Source: Desulfovibrionales bacterium
GTDB lineage: Bacteria; Desulfobacterota; Desulfovibrionia; Desulfovibrionales; Desulfomicrobiaceae
Reading direction: 5' to 3'
Assembly (NCBI GenBank): GCA_012727515.1
Contig: JAAYGZ010000365.1
Location: 1-9,808 of the forward strand
DNA: 9,808 nt
The notes beneath the pieces were generated by a model. The model saw nothing but the letters and a program-made list of their open reading frames with translations. It did no database searches and was not told the DNA's origin. A program made the translations under genes and the position numbers. Positions 1-5,562 of the stretch are shown one piece after another. Each line of letters opens with the position of its first letter. Positions within the stretch are counted from its first letter, which is position 1.

Positions 1-140
1 CCAAATCTCCAGGCCACAGCGCGAAACATGGCTCCTGTGTCCAGATAGGCCAGGTCCAGTTGGTCTGCCACCAAACGGGCCACAGTTGTTTTGCCCACGC
101 CTGCCGGACCATCCAAAGTGACAATGGTAATTGTGCTCAT
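1..140 (-). CDS. cmk: Cytidylate kinase, N-terminal part (runs off the left edge)
   Basis: Cytidylate kinase transfers the ATP gamma-phosphate to CMP and dCMP in the cytoplasm, for pyrimidine nucleotide supply. Only the first 46 codons are inside the window. They contain the Walker A loop GPAGVGKTT (residues 11-19), preceded by a hydrophobic strand and the typical LDGP lead-in, and then [10 protein letters not shown] (33-42). The latter corresponds to the cytidylate kinase LDTGAxYRA signature, with Phe in place of the usual Tyr. The ATG shares two bases with the hisC stop (ATGA), and a GGAGGT ribosome-binding site lies inside the last hisC codons, so translation is probably coupled to hisC. 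The C-terminal three quarters cannot be judged. Another P-loop nucleotide kinase is possible, but the LDTGAMFRA segment favours Cmk strongly. Confidence 0.9.
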   Translation of the reverse strand, partial: MSTITIVTLDGPAGVGKTTVARLVADQLDLAYLDTGAMFRAVAWRF

Positions 141-1255
141 GAGATACCTCCGCGCATACTTTCTGCCATCAGTGTGAGAAATCTGCTGTTTTCCTCTTGT
201 GTGCCCACAGTAACACGCAGGAAATCCGGCATTCCATAGCTGGACAAGGGGCGAATAATTATTCCTTTGCGCAGCAATGCTTCAAAAATTTCATGCGCAC
301 TCAGAGACGACGCAGGCGGACGAAACATCAGAAAATTAGCCTGTGACGGATAGACCGTGCATCCCAGAGCTGTCAGGCCCTGGCTCAGCTCTGCCCTGCC
401 GTCACGAACAACACGCTGGGTTTCTGCCACAAAAAATGTATCTTCCAGGGCCGCAAGCCCGGCCTGTTCAGCCAGAATATTCACGCTAAACGGCAGTTTT
501 ACCCGCAACACAAGCTCAGCCAGCCAAGCCGGCATAATGCCATAGCCCAGACGCAGCCCTGCCAGGCCGTACATTTTGGAAAAGGTGCGCAAAATAATGA
601 TATTCGGGCTGCTGCCAAAAGCGCTTAAAGCAGAATACTGCTCCACTGGAGCAGCAAAATCCACATAGGCTTCGTCAACCACCAAGAGGGAGCGCTTGGG
701 CAAACGTGCTGCCAGGGCCACAATATCTGCGGCAGGACAGGCATATCCTGAAGGATTGTCTGGATTTGTGATAAAAACCAGGGCTGTGTGTTCGTCTGTC
801 AGCGCCAGCAGATTCTCAAAGTCAAAGGAAAAATCAGCACGCAGCGGTGTCTGGCGAAACTCCACCCCGCAAAGCCTGGACTGCACGTCATACATGCTGA
901 AACATGGGGTAAAAGCCACCACATTATCCACACCAGGGCGGGCAACCACGCGAATAAGCAAATCAATGATTTCGTCAGACCCATTACCTGCAACAATACA
1001 TTCCTGAGGCACACCCAGATGTTGGGCCAAAGCCTGGGTCAGGGCTGGCGTGCCGGCCTGAGCATAACGAAAGGCCAGGGCACTGGCCATGTGCAGGCGT
1101 TGCTGTACCACCGCAGACACGCCAAGGGGATTTTCATTACTGGCCATTTTAATGACCGTGTCCAGCCCAAAGCGTTTTTTTATTTCATCAATGGATAACC
1201 CAGGCACATAGGGCGTAAATCCATCCATTTCCGGGCGAACCAGTTTTTTGTGCAT
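137..1255 (-). CDS. hisC: Histidinol-phosphate aminotransferase
   Basis: HisC is a PLP-dependent class I/II aminotransferase that converts imidazole-acetol phosphate and glutamate to histidinol phosphate in histidine biosynthesis. Some HisC proteins also accept aromatic 2-oxo acids. The 372-residue protein has the usual family length and motifs: SNENPLG (39-45), [11 protein letters not shown] (90-100), TNPDNPSG (163-170), VDEAYVDF (193-200, the cofactor-contacting Asp and Tyr), and [16 protein letters not shown] (223-238) with Lys227 as the predicted Schiff-base lysine. ANFLMFR (306-312) and a C-terminal FLRVTVG Arg segment (345-351) complete the fold. The chosen ATG has an AAGGGA site 6 nt upstream. 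Just beyond that site is a heptanucleotide repeat array, an unusual position that could affect transcription or leader structure. The gene is followed by cmk with an ATGA overlap. Other his genes are not in the window, so a role in aromatic amino acid synthesis cannot be excluded. Confidence 0.95.
   Translation of the reverse strand: MHKKLVRPEMDGFTPYVPGLSIDEIKKRFGLDTVIKMASNENPLGVSAVVQQRLHMASALAFRYAQAGTPALTQALAQHLGVPQECIVAGNGSDEIIDLLIRVVARPGVDNVVAFTPCFSMYDVQSRLCGVEFRQTPLRADFSFDFENLLALTDEHTALVFITNPDNPSGYACPAADIVALAARLPKRSLLVVDEAYVDFAAPVEQYSALSAFGSSPNIIILRTFSKMYGLAGLRLGYGIMPAWLAELVLRVKLPFSVNILAEQAGLAALEDTFFVAETQRVVRDGRAELSQGLTALGCTVYPSQANFLMFRPPASSLSAHEIFEALLRKGIIIRPLSSYGMPDFLRVTVGTQEENSRFLTLMAESMRGGIS
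146..151 (-). promoter_or_regulatory. cmk ribosome-binding site embedded in hisC
   Basis: On the minus strand this reads GGAGGT, 5 nt before the cmk ATG, and it is made from the Gly-Gly codons near the end of hisC. It fixes the cmk start and supports translational coupling across the ATGA junction. Confidence 0.75.
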
Positions 1256-1269
1256 ATATTTTCCCTTGG

Positions 1270-1338
1270 TTGATGGCTTATGGTCAATGGGGAGTGGTTA
1301 ATGGCTAATGGTTTATGGTTAATGGTTAATGGTTATGG
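1270..1338. repeat. Degenerate tandem heptanucleotide array upstream of hisC
   Basis: Ten head-to-tail units read on the plus strand as TTGATGG, CTTATGG, TCAATGG, GGAGTGG, TTAATGG, CTAATGG, TTTATGG, TTAATGG, TTAATGG and a 6-nt TTATGG. The consensus is TTAATGG. The units nearest 1330 are the most regular and those nearest hisC the most diverged. The array begins 15 nt upstream of the hisC ATG, immediately behind its ribosome-binding site, and its other end runs into a hairpin repeat. It lies in the hisC leader or promoter and does not code for protein in any convincing frame. Confidence 0.85.
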
Positions 1339-1364
1339 ATTCTCGTGTCACGTACGAGGATGAC
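1335..1364 (-). repeat. Hairpin repeat, class I (CTTGA-loop type), copy 1
   Basis: On the minus strand this begins GTCAT and has arms CTCGT and ACGAG around a short loop that includes CGTGA. It ends AATCCAT, which merges into the heptanucleotide array. It aligns without gaps to the copies at 1571-1602 and 1614-1645. Its outermost and innermost stem pairs are mismatched, so it looks like a decayed member of the family. Confidence 0.7.
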
Positions 1365-1401
1365 TAAAGTGAAACGCCAGGGGATGACGCCGTTGTTCCT
1401 C

Positions 1402-1437
1402 CGTCATGGCGAGGCCGTTAGGCCGTGGCCATCTTGG
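1402..1437 (+). repeat. Hairpin repeat, class II (bulged stem), plus orientation
   Basis: The element begins CGTCAT and ends ATCTTGG. The outer stem is ATGGC (1406-1410) with GCCAT (1428-1432). The inner stem is GGCC (1413-1416) with GGCC (1421-1424) around a GTTA loop. It has the same length and layout as the element at 1485-1518, with compensating base changes in the outer stem. It resembles the GTCAT...ATC intergenic repeats that I know to be common in several proteobacterial groups. Confidence 0.65.
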
Positions 1438-1484
1438 ATGCGGTGGCAGGGTTTATCTTTGTGGTAGTCTCTGCCAAGTCCAAC

Positions 1485-1518
1485 AAGATTGCTTCAGCCT
1501 AAAGGCTTCGCAATGACG
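1485..1518 (-). repeat. Hairpin repeat, class II (bulged stem), minus orientation
   Basis: On the minus strand this begins CGTCAT and ends ATCTTG. The outer stem pairs ATTGC with GCAAT, and an inner AGCC/GGCT stem closes a 4-nt TTTA loop. Against the copy at 1402-1437, the outer-stem T-A pair is replaced by G-C while pairing is kept. Confidence 0.65.
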
Positions 1519-1529
1519 CCTTTCCACTC

Positions 1530-1550
1530 CCGTCATTATCGGGCCTGTCG
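1530..1550 (+). repeat. Truncated class I hairpin repeat
   Basis: The first 15 nt, CCGTCATTATCGGGC, are identical to 1569-1583, the start of the complete copy at 1571-1602. After that the sequence diverges and the second stem arm is missing. It is a partial copy in the same orientation, 39 bp before the complete one. Confidence 0.65.
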
Positions 1551-1570
1551 TCCTCCAACACCCCGTTTCC

Positions 1571-1602
1571 GTCATTATCGGGCTTGACCCGATAATCTAT
1601 AC
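1571..1602 (+). repeat. Hairpin repeat, class I, copy 2
   Basis: Perfect 9-bp arms ATTATCGGG (1574-1582) and CCCGATAAT (1588-1596) enclose a CTTGA loop. The element begins GTCAT and ends ATCTATAC. It faces copy 3 at 1614-1645, so the two CTATA ends point at each other across about a dozen bases. There is no adjoining T-run, so it is not an obvious intrinsic terminator. Confidence 0.75.
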
Positions 1603-1613
1603 TGGTCGCATGG

Positions 1614-1645
1614 CTATAGTTCCTCGTGTCAAGCACGAGGATGAC
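1614..1645 (-). repeat. Hairpin repeat, class I, copy 3
   Basis: Perfect 7-bp arms CCTCGTG (1622-1628) and CACGAGG (1634-1640) enclose a 5-nt loop that is CTTGA on the minus strand. The minus-strand reading starts GTCAT and ends CTATAG. The 26 bases at 1621-1646 match 1340-1365 at 23 positions. It lies 33 bp beyond the selA stop and may act as a transcript 3'-end hairpin for selA, although no U-tract follows on that strand. Confidence 0.75.
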
Positions 1646-1677
1646 TTGTTTTTTTGCCAAAAGATGACTTTCCTTCC

Positions 1678-3084
1678 TCAACTGTTCTGCCTGGTCAGAA
1701 CAGAGAGCATGGCAGCGGCAATCAGACCATATTCTCCGGGCTCTATTGTGCGCGGGTCGCAGCACAATGCCCCGTCTTCCACTCGCCCGATCACTGGCGG
1801 ATCAGTCTGCAAAAGCCCATCGCGCAGGGCTTCCACACTACGTACACGCGGATAGATGCGCACCAGCACAGTAGGCACATCCTGCTCCGGAAACGAGCCT
1901 CCGCCCACCCGCGATTGGCCAGGCGCACAGGCTATCTCGGCCAGATCTCCCAGCGTTGCGCGTAATTTCCGTTGCAATGCCTGGGCCTTGTGCTGTATTT
2001 CCTGTTTGGGCGCTGTGATCATGCGCACTGTGGGCACTGCCTGCCTGGCTGTTTCCGGGTCCACGTACAGACGCAGCGTTGCTTCCAGGGCTGCCAGAGT
2101 CATTTTATCAATGCGCAGGGCGCGGTTGAGCTGATTTTTCTTGATCTGGTCTATATATTTTTTATGCCCCACAATAATGCCTGCCTGAGGACCGCCCAGG
2201 AGCTTGTCTCCACTAAAGCTGACCACCTGCACTCCTGCCCGCACAACCTGCTGGACAGTAGGCTCGGACATAAAATGATAGGGGCTGAAGTCAAAAAGAT
2301 TGCCGCTGCCCAAATCCTCAAAAACAGGCAAACCGTGCTCTGCACCCAGGGCCACCAGGTCTGGGGCGCTTACTTCCTTATGAAAGCCGATAATGCGGTA
2401 ATTGGACGTATGCACTTTCATAAGCAAGGCAGTGCGCTCAGTAATGGCCTGCGCATAATCATGCAGGTGAGTGCGGTTGGTGGCTCCGACCTCGCGCAGC
2501 ACTGCCCCGCTTTTTTTCATTACTTCGGGAATACGAAACGAGCCGCCGATTTCCACCAGCTGGCCGCGAGAAACCACAACCTCACGCTCCTTGGCCAGGG
2601 TGTCCAGCACCAAAAGCACGGCAGCAGCATTATTATTGACCACAAGCCCAGCCTCTGCCCCGGTCAGACGGCACAGCAGAGCCTCCACATGAGCATAGCG
2701 ACTGCCCCGCTGGCCAGTGGCCAGATTCATTTCCAGATTGGAATAATGTCTGCACCCGTCAACCACGGCCTGCACAGCCTGGTCAGCCAGAATTGAGCGC
2801 CCCAGATTGGTATGGATAACCACGCCCGTGGCATTGATGACCCGGCGAAAATGTGGACGCACAGCTGTGCGTACAAAAGCCCTGGCCCGAAGGACAAGCC
2901 GCTCCCAGGCCAGGTCTTCAGGCGTTGTCAGCACGCCCTCGCGGATTTCTTCCCGGCACAGGTCTAAAAATGCGCCCACCTGCACCCGCAGTTCAGGCCG
3001 GGGCACTGGCGCAAATGCGTCCTCAGCCTCCAGGGTTTGTAAAAATCGGTCCACAGACGGAATATAGCGAAACAGGGATGACAT
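1678..3084 (-). CDS. selA: L-seryl-tRNA(Sec) selenium transferase (selenocysteine synthase)
   Basis: SelA is a cytoplasmic PLP enzyme that uses selenophosphate to turn seryl-tRNA(Sec) into selenocysteyl-tRNA(Sec) for UGA recoding. The 468-residue product matches the bacterial family length (about 460). Recognisable parts are the N-terminal tRNA-binding helical region (about 1-80), RRVINATGVVIHTNLGRS (80-97), the NLEMNLATGQRGSR segment (116-129), the VVNNNAAAVLL cofactor region (148-158), and SFSGDKLLGGPQAG (289-302), where Lys294 is the predicted PLP lysine. A GGGSFPEQ segment (394-401) sits in the C-terminal domain. The ATG has AAAGGAG 4 nt upstream, overlapping the folC stop, so the two genes are probably co-transcribed and coupled. 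The gene implies that this organism makes selenoproteins. selB, selC and selD are not in the window. Confidence 0.96.
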   Translation of the reverse strand: MSSLFRYIPSVDRFLQTLEAEDAFAPVPRPELRVQVGAFLDLCREEIREGVLTTPEDLAWERLVLRARAFVRTAVRPHFRRVINATGVVIHTNLGRSILADQAVQAVVDGCRHYSNLEMNLATGQRGSRYAHVEALLCRLTGAEAGLVVNNNAAAVLLVLDTLAKEREVVVSRGQLVEIGGSFRIPEVMKKSGAVLREVGATNRTHLHDYAQAITERTALLMKVHTSNYRIIGFHKEVSAPDLVALGAEHGLPVFEDLGSGNLFDFSPYHFMSEPTVQQVVRAGVQVVSFSGDKLLGGPQAGIIVGHKKYIDQIKKNQLNRALRIDKMTLAALEATLRLYVDPETARQAVPTVRMITAPKQEIQHKAQALQRKLRATLGDLAEIACAPGQSRVGGGSFPEQDVPTVLVRIYPRVRSVEALRDGLLQTDPPVIGRVEDGALCCDPRTIEPGEYGLIAAAMLSVLTRQNS

Positions 3085-3088
3085 GGGA

Positions 3089-3095
3089 CTCCTTT
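3089..3095 (-). promoter_or_regulatory. selA ribosome-binding site overlapping the folC stop
   Basis: The minus strand reads AAAGGAG, 4 nt before the selA ATG. Its first two bases are part of the folC TAA stop at 3094-3096, so ribosomes finishing folC would end on the selA start signal. Confidence 0.75.
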
Positions 3096-4350
3096 ACGTC
3101 AAGGGAAAAAATTCTGGCCGCGCTGCATAGAACGCACCCACCAGATAGAGTGATCCACACACAAGCACAGATCCATTCTGGGCCAGAGCCAGGGCCTGGT
3201 TCAGAGAATCAGCCTCTTGCACCGGGCAGGAAAAATACCGGGCCAGAGCAGACGCTTCACTGGCCCGTGCATTGCCTGGCAGGGCTGGCACACAAACCCG
3301 GTCGCACAGAGCCTGCACTCGTGTCAGCACTGCCGGGTCAAGCTGCTTATCAGCCATGGACTGAAAAATGAGCAGGTCAAAGTGCCGTCCATCCTGTTCC
3401 AGGGCCTGACACAGGGCGCTTAGGCCCATGCTGTTGTGAGCGCCGTCAACAAGAATAGTGCCATGCTGACAAAAACGCCCGGGAAAAACAGTACGCCCTA
3501 AGGCCTGACATGAGCGCTCGTGGCTCACGCCCCAAGCATGTTGCGCGGCTATTTCCTGCCAGGCCAGAGAAGCCAGGGCCGCGTTAGCCACTTGGTAAGG
3601 GGGATGAGCTGGCAACATGGCCCGCGAGCAGTGCAGCACACCTGTTCCATAGGGCAGAGCAAAGCCGTGTGGCGTGGCACATTCAGCTAATTCTGTATAT
3701 TTCTGGCCAGTTCTGGCACAGACATGAGCAAATAACCGGGCCACTGCATCTGGCTGGCAGCCCAGCACTGCCGGACAACGTCCCAAAGCCCCGCTTTTAT
3801 CCTGAGCAATGTCCATAAGCCCAGGGCCAAGTATCTGTTCATGGTCCAGACCCACAGGAGTCATGGCCACAACCTGAGCCGCAATGGCACAGATCGCGTC
3901 ATGAGTGCCCCCAAGGCCGGCCTCAAGAATACAAAGCTCCACCTCATGCTCGCGAAACAGCCACATGGCCAGCACTGTCAGAAGCTCAAAATAGGTCAGC
4001 CCCATGTCTGCGCAACAGGCCATGACTCTGTTTGCTGCGGTGAGCCACAGATCAGGGCCAAGCATCTGTCCGTTTACGCGGATGCGCTCGCGCACCTGCA
4101 CCAGATGCGGAGACGTGTACAGTCCTGTGCGTATTCCGTGCGCTCTGGCCAGGGCCTCGGTAAAGCCAGCTGTTGAGCCTTTGCCATTGGTGCCCACCAC
4201 ATGCACCACCGGAGCGTGGGCAATACGCAGATCAAGGGCGTCCAGGGCCGCATTGATGCGCTCCAGGCCAAGGCGCATGGAAAAAAGGCCCAGCCCGTCA
4301 AGGTAGTGCGTAAAATCAGCAAAGGTGGAAAAAAAAGAAGTAGTGTGCAT
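3094..4350 (-). CDS. folC: FolC-family folylpolyglutamate synthase / dihydrofolate synthase
   Basis: FolC is a Mur-ligase-type enzyme that adds glutamate to dihydropteroate and/or extends the polyglutamate tail of folates, using ATP in the cytoplasm. The 418-residue protein shows the family N-terminus (FADFTHYLDGL then MRLGLERI), the P-loop HVVGTNGKGST (50-60), LYTSPHLVQVRERIRVNG (77-94), LEAGLGGTHDA (142-152), TPVGLDHEQILG (164-175), the IAQDKSG segment with Lys185 at the expected carbamylated-lysine position, and VDGAHNSMGL (301-310) in the C-terminal domain. The motif around 145-155 lacks the Arg and Asn of the usual GGRxDATN, so I cannot say whether it is bifunctional. The ATG has no strong ribosome-binding site, but an in-frame stop lies shortly upstream and the fold needs nearly all the N-terminal residues. 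It follows the methyltransferase gene by 117 bp and leads directly into selA. Confidence 0.93.
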   Translation of the reverse strand: MHTTSFFSTFADFTHYLDGLGLFSMRLGLERINAALDALDLRIAHAPVVHVVGTNGKGSTAGFTEALARAHGIRTGLYTSPHLVQVRERIRVNGQMLGPDLWLTAANRVMACCADMGLTYFELLTVLAMWLFREHEVELCILEAGLGGTHDAICAIAAQVVAMTPVGLDHEQILGPGLMDIAQDKSGALGRCPAVLGCQPDAVARLFAHVCARTGQKYTELAECATPHGFALPYGTGVLHCSRAMLPAHPPYQVANAALASLAWQEIAAQHAWGVSHERSCQALGRTVFPGRFCQHGTILVDGAHNSMGLSALCQALEQDGRHFDLLIFQSMADKQLDPAVLTRVQALCDRVCVPALPGNARASEASALARYFSCPVQEADSLNQALALAQNGSVLVCGSLYLVGAFYAARPEFFPLT

Positions 4351-4467
4351 AGGTTTGTCCAGAGCGCCCAGCCCTCATGCCCCAAGGCGCAGTGAGGTGC
4401 AACCAGAGCCGAGGATCATCTGCGCCATGTAGCACGCCATATCGCATTTTGGGCCAGGGCAAAGCAC

Positions 4468-5214
4468 CTACAGCCCCTTGCCCTTGGCAATGCGCACAAT
4501 GCGCCGCAGTTGCCGACACAGGCCCATGAGCTGATTGTACTCATTGAGCCGTGGATTGACCCGGTTGAGAAAGCGCTTGATGGAGAGCATGAAATACTCT
4601 GGATTATCTGGTTTAAGATAGTCTATATCCACAAGAGTTTCACGCAGTTGGGCAAATAAAATCTCCCGCTCTGCGTGACGTATGTACCGTTCCTTGGGAT
4701 AACCCGCCACTTTGAAGGGTTTGGTCTGGGATTTTCTGAAACATTCATACAACACCACCATAACGGCCTGACTGAGATTGAGCGAGGTCAGATTCTCTGT
4801 GGTAGGAATGGTCAGCAGATGATGGCACAGATCAGTTTCCTCGTTGGTCAGGCCCTTGTCCTCCGGGCCAAACACAAGGGCAATTTCCTCGCCCTCTGTG
4901 CGCTGGGCACTGATTGCTGAGGCCGCCTCTTCGGGCAGCAATAACGACTTGCGCCAGCCACCGGTCCTGGCCGTGGTTCCATAGACAAAAGAAAAAGGCC
5001 GCAGCGCCTCGGCCAGGGTGGGATATATCTCCACATTGTCCAGCAAATGCCGGGCATGGTGCGTGGCCAGCGGCAAAGCCTTGTCCAGATCCCAGTTCCA
5101 GGGATCAACCAGCACAATACGCCCACAACCCATATTCAGGCAGGCCCTGGCCACAGAACCAATATTTTCCGGATACTTGGGACGAAAAAGAACAACTGCA
5201 ATATGTTCAAGCAT
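4468..5214 (-). CDS. trmJ: SpoU/TrmH-superfamily RNA methyltransferase, TrmJ-like
   Basis: This is a SAM-dependent 2'-O-ribose methyltransferase of the trefoil-knot SPOUT superfamily. TrmJ methylates the nucleotide at position 32 of certain tRNAs. All three SpoU motifs are visible: NIGSVARACLNMG (17-29), LVFGPEDKGLTNEE (113-126), and IPTTENLTSLNLSQAVMVVLYE (136-157). The C-terminal region (about 170-245) contains FLNRVNPRLNEYNQLMGL, which resembles the TrmJ dimerisation/tRNA-binding helices. Length (248) matches the roughly 246 residues of E. coli TrmJ. The ATG has only a weak GGA-type upstream site and overlaps the end of the lipoprotein gene by 8 bp, so translation is probably coupled to it. 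The family is certain. The position-32 specificity is inferred from overall resemblance, and another tRNA or rRNA ribose target is possible. Confidence 0.9.
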   Translation of the reverse strand: MLEHIAVVLFRPKYPENIGSVARACLNMGCGRIVLVDPWNWDLDKALPLATHHARHLLDNVEIYPTLAEALRPFSFVYGTTARTGGWRKSLLLPEEAASAISAQRTEGEEIALVFGPEDKGLTNEETDLCHHLLTIPTTENLTSLNLSQAVMVVLYECFRKSQTKPFKVAGYPKERYIRHAEREILFAQLRETLVDIDYLKPDNPEYFMLSIKRFLNRVNPRLNEYNQLMGLCRQLRRIVRIAKGKGL

Positions 5215-5440
5215 ACAAATCCATTATGTCTTTAGACGTAATTAAAGCAGCCCCGTGTTCCAGGGAAACGCTGATTAAATCAGCTGAAACAGATGGCAAG
5301 GACGGGCTGACTGGCGGAGCAGGTTGTTCTGGCAAAGGCGCTTCCCTGGCCGCACAGCCTGCCATCAGTATCAGCCAGAGCAGACTCACTCCAAGGCCTG
5401 ACCACTGCCGCTTCAGCCCTGAAAACGGACGTGTTCCCAT
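5207..5440 (-). CDS. Small predicted lipoprotein of unknown function
   Basis: I do not recognise this 77-residue protein. It has a clear lipoprotein signal: positively charged Lys10-Arg11, a hydrophobic stretch from about 14 to 26, and a lipobox ending MAGC with Cys29 as the predicted lipidated residue. Met at -3 is less usual than Leu. Ala follows the Cys, which suggests sorting to the outer membrane. A Pro-rich linker (about 35-49) then leads to a short tail ending SKDIMDLYA. GGAG lies 8 nt before the ATG, which supports real translation. The 3' end overlaps the methyltransferase start by 8 bp. The mature part, under 50 residues, is too small for a known enzyme fold. A structural or anchoring role is possible but unproven. 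Confidence 0.65.
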   Translation of the reverse strand: MGTRPFSGLKRQWSGLGVSLLWLILMAGCAAREAPLPEQPAPPVSPSLPSVSADLISVSLEHGAALITSKDIMDLYA

Positions 5441-5496
5441 GTTTCACGCTCCACGTTTTTTACATACAACGCCGCACCTGTGCAGCACCTGAAACG

Positions 5497-5520
5497 CCAA
5501 AAGGGCCGCAGCCCTTTTGG
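5497..5520 (-). terminator. Symmetrical intrinsic terminator downstream of pyk
   Basis: Ten-base arms CCAAAAGGGC (5497-5506) and GCCCTTTTGG (5511-5520) pair perfectly around a 4-nt loop. In either direction this is a GC hairpin core with a flanking A-run and TTTT, the form of a bidirectional Rho-independent terminator, although the T-run is short. It lies 42 nt after the pyk stop and before the lipoprotein gene. It therefore probably separates the decarboxylase-pyk transcript from the lipoprotein-methyltransferase one. Confidence 0.75.
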
Positions 5521-5562
5521 ATGGACATATGCCCGGAGTTGAACAGGTCAGGAGCCACAGGC

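Noticed and set aside
1270..1645. CRISPR array
   Set aside because: The repeats are a 7-bp tandem array and short hairpins in mixed orientation and irregular spacing. There are no equal-length repeats with unique spacers and no cas genes.
1499..1765. 88-codon open frame on the minus strand between selA and hisC
   Set aside because: It starts inside the 3' end of selA in another frame and then runs through the hairpin repeats. Its composition is that of the repeats, and no ribosome-binding site or recognisable motif is seen.
1972..2796. Long plus-strand open frame (274 codons) opposite selA
   Set aside because: It lies wholly antisense to a clear selA. The translated product is rich in His, Gln and Cys with no domain, as expected from the complement of GC-rich coding sequence.
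4351..4467. Possible small gene or terminator between the methyltransferase and folC
   Set aside because: The only open frame spans the ends of both neighbours in the wrong frame. The best hairpin (GCGCC with GGCGC around a 17-nt loop) is too weak to call.
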